The notes under the pieces were generated by a model that searched no databases, had not been told where the DNA came from, and worked only from the letters and a program-made list of their open reading frames with translations. Of a stretch of DNA of 32,050 nucleotides, positions 26,050 to 32,050 are shown piece by piece; the first letter of the stretch is position 1; each line of letters opens with the position of its first letter. The position numbers and the translations under genes were made by a program. Source of the stretch: Euzebyales bacterium (GTDB taxonomy: Bacteria; Actinomycetota; Nitriliruptoria; Euzebyales; JAHELV01); NCBI GenBank assembly GCA_036374135.1, contig DASUUK010000048.1, forward strand, positions 1-32,050. Direction: 5' to 3'.

Positions 26050-27773
26050 CCCGCCGACCCGCCGATATGCGGCCGCCGCCCCCCGGGGGCGCGGTGGTCA
26101 CCGTCGTACCGCCGCGGCCCACACGCTGGCAGAGCCGCCGCGCGGTGTCGCTGCACCTGGGCATGTGGTTCTCACCCGGCGAGTGGCTCGCCGCATCGTT
26201 GTTCTTCGCCGCGTCGCTCACGCCGTCGCTGTATCCACGCCCCTGGCTGACCCAGGGCGTGCTGTCGGGGGCGGCCGTCGCGATCGGACTGGGCACCGGC
26301 CGCGCCAACCGACGCCTGGTCAGCCTGCTCCCGACGCGGCCACCGGCCGCACCCCCAGCCGCGCGGGCAGCGGTGCTGCTGCTCGCTGGCGCCACCGCGT
26401 CGTGGGCGCTGCTGGCCAACTACCACTGGCAGGTCGACGTGCGCCGGTTGATGACCATCGACGGCGACGCGGCACCCTATCTGGCGTCGGCCGTCGCCGT
26501 CGCGGCGGCGATCGCCTACGCCGTGGTCCTCGTCGTGCGGCTGGCGCACCCCGGCCTGTCGTGCTACGCCGGCCTCGTCACGCGGATCGTTCCCCGTCGC
26601 GGCCGCGGCCTGGCGCACACGATCGTCGCGCTGGCGGTGACCGTGGCGGTCATCGACATCGGCATCGCGTCAGAACTCGTCCCTTCCGTCAACGACAGAC
26701 TCGTCGCCGCAGACGCTGGCAGCGACCCCGACGTGCGCCCGCCCCGATCTGGCGGCCGGTCGGGATCGCGCGCCAGCCTGGTGGCGTGGGATTCGCTCGG
26801 CCGCATGGGGCGCCGGTTCGTGGCCACGGCGCCCACGGTCGGCCAACTGCGCGCATTCAGCGGGGCGCCGGCGCGCGCACCGATCCGCGCCTACGTCGGA
26901 CTCGCATCGGCGCCGTCCGTCCAGGCCCGCGCCGACCTGGCCGTCGCCGAGCTCGAACGCACCGGCGCGTTCGACCGCGACGTCCTGCTGGTCATCACCG
27001 CCACGGGCACCGGCTCGGTCAACCGCCATGCCGTCGCGCCCCTGGAGTACATGTACCGCGGAGATACCGCCGCGGTCGCGGTCCAGTACTCCTACCTGCC
27101 CAGCTGGCTGGTGATGGGCGGCAACCAGGACCGCGCGCGCACCACCGCGTCCGCGCTCTTCGACGCCGTCACCCGGCGGTTGAGGCGGCGGCCGCTGTCG
27201 GCCCGTCCGCTCCTGCTGCTGTACGGCGAAAGCCTCGGCTCGTTCGGTTCCGAGCAGGTCTTCGCCGACCTGGCCGACATCCGCGCGCACGTCGACGGCG
27301 CACTGTGGGTCGGACCCACCCGCGCGAACCCCCTGTGGCGGCAGTTCACCGCCGCCCGTGACGCGGGCTCCCCCCAGTGGCGCCCGGTGTACCAGGACGG
27401 CCGGACCGTCCGGTTCGCCACCAACGGTGAGGACCTGAACCAGTCGGGCCGGTGGAGCACACCCCGCGTCGTCTACCTGCAGCACCCATCGGACCCCGTC
27501 ACCTGGTGGACACCCGACCTAGCCTTCACCCGCCCCGCGTGGCTGCGTGACCCGCGGCCGCGCGGCATCTCTCCCCGGACGCCCTACCTACCGATCATCA
27601 CATTCGTCCAGACGACCATCGACACCATCCTGGGCGGCAACGCTCCGACCGGCCACGGCCACATCTACGGCCCCGAGCACGTCGACGCCTGGGCACACAT
27701 CGCAGCGCCCACCGACTGGACGCGTGCAGACACCACACGCTTGCGCGCACGGCTCGAGTCGCTCGCCGACTGA
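26046..27773 (+). CDS. Membrane-bound alpha/beta hydrolase (Abhydrolase_9 type, 575 aa)
   Basis: The N-terminal third holds about four transmembrane helices (about 40-220), including FSPGEWLAASLFFAASLTPS, which matches the N-terminal membrane domain of this family. The C-terminal domain is an alpha/beta hydrolase: the nucleophile elbow is YGESLGSFG (Ser about 396), earlier LLVITATGTGSVNRHA, and VVYLQHPSDPVTWW later. The catalytic domain probably faces outward. The family occurs widely in actinobacteria; its natural substrate is unknown, with lipids plausible. The ATG at 26046 has no SD and overlaps the stop of the ABC fossil. ATG 26067 is an alternative start. Confidence 0.8.
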   Translation: MTRRPADMRPPPPGGAVVTVVPPRPTRWQSRRAVSLHLGMWFSPGEWLAASLFFAASLTPSLYPRPWLTQGVLSGAAVAIGLGTGRANRRLVSLLPTRPPAAPPAARAAVLLLAGATASWALLANYHWQVDVRRLMTIDGDAAPYLASAVAVAAAIAYAVVLVVRLAHPGLSCYAGLVTRIVPRRGRGLAHTIVALAVTVAVIDIGIASELVPSVNDRLVAADAGSDPDVRPPRSGGRSGSRASLVAWDSLGRMGRRFVATAPTVGQLRAFSGAPARAPIRAYVGLASAPSVQARADLAVAELERTGAFDRDVLLVITATGTGSVNRHAVAPLEYMYRGDTAAVAVQYSYLPSWLVMGGNQDRARTTASALFDAVTRRLRRRPLSARPLLLLYGESLGSFGSEQVFADLADIRAHVDGALWVGPTRANPLWRQFTAARDAGSPQWRPVYQDGRTVRFATNGEDLNQSGRWSTPRVVYLQHPSDPVTWWTPDLAFTRPAWLRDPRPRGISPRTPYLPIITFVQTTIDTILGGNAPTGHGHIYGPEHVDAWAHIAAPTDWTRADTTRLRARLESLAD

Positions 27774-27808
27774 ACGCATCCCCCACCGACAATCACCTGG
27801 GAGGCATC

Positions 27809-28051
27809 ATGCAACCCGAGCCCAGACCGCAGCTGGATGTCGATCACCGCTCCGTGGTCCGCTACCTGATCAGCGTCTTACCCTCGGCATCCCGCTGCCG
27901 ACAGCGCGCTGCACTGGCGCTGGCAGGCCTCGTCCAGCGTCATCTGACGCGGCGCGACGGGGCCCCTACCGCACTACGACGTCGCGCAGTACTACACTCG
28001 CTGCTCCGTCAGAACGCTGACGGCGGGCGCAGCCCGTCGGCTACCGGGTAG
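27809..28051 (+). CDS. Short ORF with a good ribosome site, possibly degenerate (80 aa)
   Basis: The ATG has a strong SD (GGGAGG, 4 nt upstream). The first 22 codons read well (MQPEPRPQLDVDHRSVVRYL), with GC-rich third positions. The rest includes rare codons such as TTA and is Arg-rich with no recognised pattern, so a frameshift around 27880 in an older gene is possible. No family recognised. It lies between the hydrolase and the cytochrome gene on the same strand. Confidence 0.35.
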   Translation: MQPEPRPQLDVDHRSVVRYLISVLPSASRCRQRAALALAGLVQRHLTRRDGAPTALRRRAVLHSLLRQNADGGRSPSATG

Positions 28052-28067
28052 GAAGTGGGAGGCGTAC

Positions 28068-28457
28068 GTGCGGCACAGGTCCACGTGCGGGGCGCTCGTC
28101 GTAGCGGTGGCCACGATCGCAGGCGCGTGCGCGACCGGTGCGGCGGACACTGAGCCGGTGGTGGCGGACGGCGAGGAGCAGCTCGTGGCCGAGGGCGAGC
28201 AGCTATACGAGGCGACCTGCGCACAGTGCCACGGCGCGGACCTGGGGGGCACGGACAACGGACCGCCGTTCCTCGATGACGTGTACACCCCGGACCACCA
28301 TCCAGACGGCGCGTTCTACGCGGCGGCGCAGTTCGGCGTGCAGGCGCACCACTGGGCCTTCGGGGCCATGCCACCGCAGGATGTGGACGAGGAGGAGGTG
28401 GCGGCCATCGTCGCCTACGTCAGGTCGGTGCAGCGCGCCGAAGGCATCGCGCCATAG
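28068..28457 (+). CDS. Mono-heme cytochrome c lipoprotein (129 aa)
   Basis: A class I-like cytochrome c. A short signal sequence ends in a lipobox-like TIAGAC (Cys21), so the protein is probably lipid-anchored outside the membrane. The heme motif CAQCH is at 51-55, and the axial Met is likely Met101 in FGAMPPQDV. An acidic linker lies between anchor and heme domain. GGGAGG sits 5 nt before the GTG start. It may pass electrons to a terminal oxidase or to an extracytoplasmic copper protein; its neighbours are metal-homeostasis genes, but a link is inference. Confidence 0.85.
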   Translation: MRHRSTCGALVVAVATIAGACATGAADTEPVVADGEEQLVAEGEQLYEATCAQCHGADLGGTDNGPPFLDDVYTPDHHPDGAFYAAAQFGVQAHHWAFGAMPPQDVDEEEVAAIVAYVRSVQRAEGIAP

Positions 28458-28556
28458 GCATGGCGCCCGACCTGCGCACGTGCACGGACGCCGCTCAGCC
28501 AGCGAGGCCGACCAGGGCAGACGTCAATCCCTGCGTCGATGCGCTCCACGCCCTGC

Positions 28557-28562
28557 TACCCT
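28557..28562 (+). promoter_or_regulatory. Probable -10 box of the csoR operon
   Basis: TACCCT lies 7 nt before the csoR ATG at 28570 and no SD is present, indicating a leaderless transcript. Confidence 0.45.
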
Positions 28563-28576
28563 ACCCCCCATGGGTA
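28562..28576. promoter_or_regulatory. Putative CsoR operator over the csoR start codon
   Basis: TACCC-N5-GGGTA is a perfect inverted repeat that covers the ATG and touches the -10 box. CsoR proteins bind C/G-tract dyads of this kind, so this probably allows autorepression without copper. Confidence 0.5.
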
Positions 28577-28917
28577 CAGAGTCCGACGGCGGTCGTGGGG
28601 ATGCGGGCGACCCGACGGTCAGCGAAGCCCCGACCTACCGGTACGGGCACCGCAAGGACGACTACCGCGCTCGGTTGCGCCGCATCGAAGGACAGGTCCG
28701 CGGCATCGCGCGGATGGTCGAGTCCGACAGCTACTGCATCGATGTGCTCACCCAGATCACCGCGGTCAAGCGGGCGCTCGAGAAGGTCGCCGTCGGCCTG
28801 CTCGACGACCATCTGCGCGGGTGCGTCACCGACGCCGCCCGCGACGAGGATCCCCGCCGAGCCGACGAGATCATCGCTGAGGCGACCTCGGCCGTCGAAC
28901 GTCTCCTCCGATCCTGA
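28570..28917 (+). CDS. csoR: CsoR-family copper-sensing repressor (115 aa)
   Basis: A four-helix metal-sensing repressor. A hydrophilic N-terminus precedes RLRRIEGQVRGIARMVESDS, the conserved first helix. The Cu(I) ligands are all present: Cys56 in SYCIDVLTQI, and His81 with Cys85 in LLDDHLRGCV. Copper binding in a dimer would release DNA and switch on the operon. The next genes, copZ (27 nt later) and copA, are its natural targets. Start at the ATG 28570 is leaderless and lies inside the inferred operator. The ligand set favours Cu(I) over the formaldehyde or nickel sensors of the same family. Confidence 0.92.
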   Translation: MGTESDGGRGDAGDPTVSEAPTYRYGHRKDDYRARLRRIEGQVRGIARMVESDSYCIDVLTQITAVKRALEKVAVGLLDDHLRGCVTDAARDEDPRRADEIIAEATSAVERLLRS

Positions 28918-28944
28918 CGACGCACCACCCACGGAAGGCAGCCC

Positions 28945-29163
28945 ATGACCACCGAAACGATCCTCGTGCCCGAGATCCACTGCGGTCACTGCCAGCGCTC
29001 GATCGAGGGCGCACTGCAGCCGCTCGATGGTGTGGCGCGCGCGAGCGTCGACATTGACGCGCGGCATGTCACCGTCGACTACGACGACGCGATCATCGAA
29101 CGAGACGCCCTCGTCGCCGCCATCGAGGACCAGGGCTACGTCGTACCGCCGAAGGAAGCCTGA
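28945..29163 (+). CDS. copZ: CopZ-like copper chaperone (72 aa)
   Basis: A complete ferredoxin-like HMA domain. The metal loop is PEIHCGHCQRSIEGAL (Cys15 and Cys18 of the visible IHCGHC), with the usual Met before the cysteines replaced by Ile. The second strand and helix end in AAIEDQGYVV, as in CopZ. It should carry Cu(I) in the cytosol and deliver it to CopA or CsoR. GGAAGG is close upstream of the ATG. It lies 27 nt after csoR and 36 nt before copA, so all three form an operon. Confidence 0.9.
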   Translation: MTTETILVPEIHCGHCQRSIEGALQPLDGVARASVDIDARHVTVDYDDAIIERDALVAAIEDQGYVVPPKEA

Positions 29164-29199
29164 CCTGACCCGTGCACGTGCCGACAGGAGCCCGCGTCG

Positions 29200-31434
29200 A
29201 TGACCTCCGCCCCACCGAACAAGGCGACCGAGGCATCGCCCGCTGATGCCACCGAGCGGTCCTTCGAAGTGCATGGGATGACCTGCGGGTCGTGTGCCGC
29301 ACGGGTGCAGCGCATCCTCGGGCGCCAGGAGGGCGTCGCCGACGCCGACGTGAACTTCGCGACCGGCATGGCGTTGGTGCGCCTCGACGACGGTGCCACA
29401 TCCGACGAGGACCTCGCCGCCGCGGTGGACCGCATCGGCTACCGCCTGGCACCGGCCAGGGTCGACGAACCCCGCACATCGCGCGCGGACGAGGAGCGCG
29501 CCACACAGCGCATGTGGGCACGCCGCGCGGCCGTCGCGTGGCCGATCGCCGCGGTGTTCCTCGTCGGCATGGTCGCTGCGCCGTTGTCGGACCGCGCGAT
29601 GGCGGTGATGGAGTCGACGGGCGGTCGGGTGGCCGCGTTCGTCCTGGCGATCCCGGTGCAGTTCTGGGCCGGCTGGCCGTTCCTCGCGGAGGCCGCCCGC
29701 CGGGCGCGGCGGCGCACGGCGAACATGGACACGCTGATCGCGCTGGGCACGCTGGCGGCCTTCGGGTTCTCAGTGGCGCAGCTGTTCCGGGGCGGTCCCC
29801 TCTACTTCGAGAGCGCCGTACTGATCATCGCCTTCCTGCTGCTCGGGCGCTGGTTGGAGGCGCGGGCCAAGGGGCGTGCGGGCGCCGCCATCGAGGCGCT
29901 GCTGCAGCTCGGCGCGACGCAGGCACGACTGGTCGCGTCGGACGGCACGGAGCACCTGGTGCCGATCGAGCGTGTGCGGGTCGGCGATGTCGTACGCGTT
30001 CGCCCAGGCGAGAAGGTGCCGGTCGACGGCGAGGTCGTCGAGGGCACGAGCGCGGTCGACGAGTCGATGCTGACGGGCGAGAGCGTACCGGTGGACAAGT
30101 CCCCCGGGACGGGCGTCAGCGGCGCGACCATCAACGCGAACGGGGTGCTGACGGTGCGCGCCACCGCCGTCGGCGCCGACAGCGCACTGGCCCGGATCGT
30201 GACGATGGTCGAACGCGCGCAGGCGGGCAAGGGCGCGGCCCAGCGCCTCGCCGACCGCGTCTCGGCCGTCTTCGTCCCCGCGGTGCTCGCGATCGCGCTG
30301 GCCACCTTCGGCGTGTGGTGGATCGCGCTCGGCGAGCCGGTCGGCGGACTGACCGCCGCCGTCAGCGTGCTCATCATTGCGTGCCCCTGCGCGTTGGGGC
30401 TGGCGACACCGACCGCGGTGATGGTGGGCACCGGACGCGGTGCGGACCTCGGCATCTTGATCAAGGGCGTCGAGGTGCTCGAGCGCACCCGCGAGATCGA
30501 TGTCGTGGTGTTCGACAAGACCGGCACGCTGACGCGCGGCGAGATGGCCGTGACCGACGTCGTCGCAGGCGACGGCACCGACGACCACACGCTGCTGGGC
30601 CGCGCCGCGGCAGCGGAAGCAGACAGCGAGCACCCGATCGGCGCGGCGATCACCGCCGCCGCTCACGACCGCGCACTCGACGTTGCTCGTCCGGGGACGT
30701 TCACCGCCGTCGCCGGGCACGGCGTGCGCGCGGACATCGACGACGTGACCGTCTGGGTCGGCACCCGCAAGCTGGCTGCCGAGGCCGGGCTGGTGCTGCC
30801 CGAGACGCTCGATGACGCCGCCGAACGGTGCGAGCGCGACGGAAAGACCGCGGTCGTCGTGGGCTGGGACGGCGAGGTCCGCGGTGTGGTTGCCGTTGCC
30901 GATACCGTCAAGGACGACGCCGCGAGCGCGGTAGCGCGGCTGCACGCCATGGGCATCGAGACCGCGATGATCACCGGCGACAACCACCGCACAGCCGCCG
31001 CCATCGCCGCCCAGGTCGGCATCGACCGTGCGCTCGCCGAGGTGCTGCCCGATGGCAAGCAGGACGAGATCGCCCGCCTTCAGGCCGGTGGTCGGACGGT
31101 CGCGATGGTCGGTGACGGCGTCAACGACGCGCCCGCGCTGGTCGAGGCCGACCTGGGCATCGCGATAGGCACCGGCACGGACGTTGCGATCGAGTCGAGC
31201 GACCTGACGCTGATGCGCAGAGACCTGGACGGCGTGGCCACGGCCATCGAGCTGTCCCGCGCGACCGAGCGCACCATCCGCCAGAACCTGTGGTGGGCGT
31301 TCGGTTACAACACCCTCGCCGTCCCCATCGCGGCACTCGGCCTGCTGTCGCCGATCGTGGCGGGCGCCGCGATGGCTTTCTCGAGCGTCAGCGTGGTCAC
31401 CAACTCACTGCGACTGCGGCGCTTCGGGCGGTGA
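29200..31434 (+). CDS. copA: CopA Cu(I)-exporting P1B-1 ATPase (744 aa)
   Basis: Exports Cu(I) across the membrane with ATP. One N-terminal HMA domain has GMTCGSC (Cys29, Cys32). Eight transmembrane helices include the metal site CPC (395-397) in [10 protein letters not shown]. Other motifs: [14 protein letters not shown] (287-300), DKTGTLTRG (439-447), SEHP, MITGDN and GDGVNDAP. C-terminal metal residues [15 protein letters not shown] match the last helix of CopA. AGGAG lies 9 nt before the ATG. It ends with a hairpin and is the last gene of the csoR operon. Confidence 0.95.
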   Translation: MTSAPPNKATEASPADATERSFEVHGMTCGSCAARVQRILGRQEGVADADVNFATGMALVRLDDGATSDEDLAAAVDRIGYRLAPARVDEPRTSRADEERATQRMWARRAAVAWPIAAVFLVGMVAAPLSDRAMAVMESTGGRVAAFVLAIPVQFWAGWPFLAEAARRARRRTANMDTLIALGTLAAFGFSVAQLFRGGPLYFESAVLIIAFLLLGRWLEARAKGRAGAAIEALLQLGATQARLVASDGTEHLVPIERVRVGDVVRVRPGEKVPVDGEVVEGTSAVDESMLTGESVPVDKSPGTGVSGATINANGVLTVRATAVGADSALARIVTMVERAQAGKGAAQRLADRVSAVFVPAVLAIALATFGVWWIALGEPVGGLTAAVSVLIIACPCALGLATPTAVMVGTGRGADLGILIKGVEVLERTREIDVVVFDKTGTLTRGEMAVTDVVAGDGTDDHTLLGRAAAAEADSEHPIGAAITAAAHDRALDVARPGTFTAVAGHGVRADIDDVTVWVGTRKLAAEAGLVLPETLDDAAERCERDGKTAVVVGWDGEVRGVVAVADTVKDDAASAVARLHAMGIETAMITGDNHRTAAAIAAQVGIDRALAEVLPDGKQDEIARLQAGGRTVAMVGDGVNDAPALVEADLGIAIGTGTDVAIESSDLTLMRRDLDGVATAIELSRATERTIRQNLWWAFGYNTLAVPIAALGLLSPIVAGAAMAFSSVSVVTNSLRLRRFGR

Positions 31435-31449
31435 CCGGCGGTTCGCCGG
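31435..31449 (+). terminator. Hairpin after copA
   Basis: CCGGCG, loop GTT, CGCCGG: six perfect pairs beginning immediately after the copA stop. No U-tract follows. Confidence 0.5.
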
Positions 31450-31478
31450 CGTCCGCTGCACGACGGATTCGCAGGGTG

Positions 31479-31850
31479 TCATCGGTCCGCCCCGCGAGGC
31501 GTTGCCACCACTCGCTGTGACCGTGCGTGCATGCGTTGTCCGTATCGGGTCATGCCTCGCGGCTTGTAGACGTTGAGGGTGTGGATCACGAGCAGGACGA
31601 TCAGCCCGATGCCGGGGTGTGCCAGATCCCTGCCGAGATCGGACGGGTCAGTGCCTGATGCGCGCGCCGTCGCCGCGGCTGCGCTGACATCGGGCATGTG
31701 CAGCACCAGCACCACGATGGCCACCGCCGCGACATCCCGGCCGCGGAGCTCGCCACCTTCTGCCTCCACGCACTCGACCTGCCATCGCAGGCCGCCGTCA
31801 AGCGTCTCGCGCGCCTCACGAACGGCGCTGTCCTGCCACGGGATTGACAC
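31479..31850 (-). CDS. Unknown small membrane protein (123 aa)
   Basis: A soluble N-terminus (LDGGLRWQVECVEAEGGELR) is followed by a short hydrophobic stretch (about 38-51), a hydrophilic link, and a clear transmembrane helix (GIGLIVLLVIHTLNVYK, 80-96). The C-terminal tail is basic: PRGMTRYGQR. The NVYKPRGMTRYGQR pattern is one I associate with small actinobacterial membrane proteins, but I cannot name the family. The GTG start lacks a clear SD, so the true start may lie within. It faces away from the response regulator at the right edge. Confidence 0.5.
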   Translation of the reverse strand: MSIPWQDSAVREARETLDGGLRWQVECVEAEGGELRGRDVAAVAIVVLVLHMPDVSAAAATARASGTDPSDLGRDLAHPGIGLIVLLVIHTLNVYKPRGMTRYGQRMHARSQRVVATPRGADR

Positions 31851-31954
31851 GGTGCCCGGAACAGGTCAAGACAGGCCACCGCACACGCTCAAGATCACAT
31901 CAATCCCGCGCGTTGGAGGTCCGCACGGCGGCCCCAGCAGGGTAGGCATCACGC

Positions 31955-31960
31955 GACAAT
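31955..31960 (+). promoter_or_regulatory. Possible -10 box of the edge response regulator
   Basis: GACAAT lies 7 nt before the ATG at 31968, resembling the other leaderless starts, although its first base departs from TANNNT. Confidence 0.3.
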
Positions 31961-31967
31961 GGTCGCC

Positions 31968-32050
31968 ATGACGACACCAACGGCGACGGTGCTGATCGTC
32001 GACGACGAGCGGCCGCTGGTGCACCTGGTGCGCGCGTATCTGGAGCGCGA
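31968..32050 (+). CDS. N-terminus of a response regulator (cut by the window edge)
   Basis: The 27 visible codons read MTTPTATVLIVDDERPLVHL and on to VRAYLER. VLIVDDE is the first strand and acidic pocket of a receiver domain; the spacing fits OmpR-type regulators. An in-frame ATG three codons earlier (31959) is an alternative start. The output domain and partner kinase lie outside the window, so the regulated process is unknown. A role in metal response is possible given the copA locus beside it. Confidence 0.8.
   Translation, partial: MTTPTATVLIVDDERPLVHLVRAYLER

Noticed and set aside
28138-28569. Extending CsoR upstream to 28138
   Set aside because: That frame runs through the cytochrome c gene in another phase and gives Arg/Ser-rich sequence not found in CsoR.

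Overview
The window is very GC-rich DNA (GC concentrated at third codon positions) with strong Shine-Dalgarno (SD) sequences on many genes and apparently leaderless starts on several others. It carries families typical of Actinomycetota: a SARP/BTAD regulator with a STAND ATPase, a CsoR repressor, a PadR-HAAS pair, an Abhydrolase_9-type membrane hydrolase and NarL-type two-component systems. I infer a free-living actinobacterium, perhaps a deep-branching one; the sequence alone does not fix genus. I see no tRNA, rRNA, CRISPR array, phage gene or intact insertion sequence.

Region 1 (1-9.5 kb). A cut-off membrane protein lies at the left edge, followed by about 600 bases without a convincing gene and two adjacent unknown membrane proteins (minus). 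Next is a large PEP-synthase/rifampicin-phosphotransferase-like enzyme (minus), divergent from a PadR repressor and a HAAS-type membrane protein. The short gap between them is A/T-rich and holds two tandem operator-like repeats. A cyanophycinase-like serine peptidase and a flippase-like membrane protein (both minus) follow, then a histidine kinase and LuxR-type response regulator pair (plus).

Region 2 (9.5-14.9 kb). A membrane-anchored FAD-linked oxidase is translationally coupled to a small membrane protein (minus). A multicopper oxidase (plus) carries a heavy-metal-binding module between its cupredoxin domains. An M20 peptidase (minus) is separated from it by a bidirectional hairpin.

Region 3 (15-22.3 kb). 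Two large STAND-type ATPases with C-terminal helical repeats flank an MFS transporter. The first begins with a DUF4062 domain; the second is a SARP/AfsR-like regulator divergent from the MFS gene. The DUF4062 protein is the best candidate for an uncharacterised signalling or defence protein.

Region 4 (22.3-31.4 kb). This is a metal (probably copper) homeostasis region: a one-cysteine HMA protein, a CopB-type (CPH) P-type ATPase, a cytochrome c lipoprotein, and a csoR-copZ-copA operon. Gene fossils sit on both sides of the CopB gene: an internally deleted and frameshifted Fsr-like MFS gene, and a collapsed MacB-like ABC transporter that retains only snippets of ATPase and permease. A membrane-bound alpha/beta hydrolase lies just after the ABC fossil.

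Right edge. A small membrane protein (minus) and the first 27 codons of a response regulator (plus).

Functionally, the right third plausibly handles copper export and sensing, with the multicopper oxidase as a possible upstream contributor. The rest is a mixture of regulators, transporters and enzymes whose substrates cannot be read from sequence.
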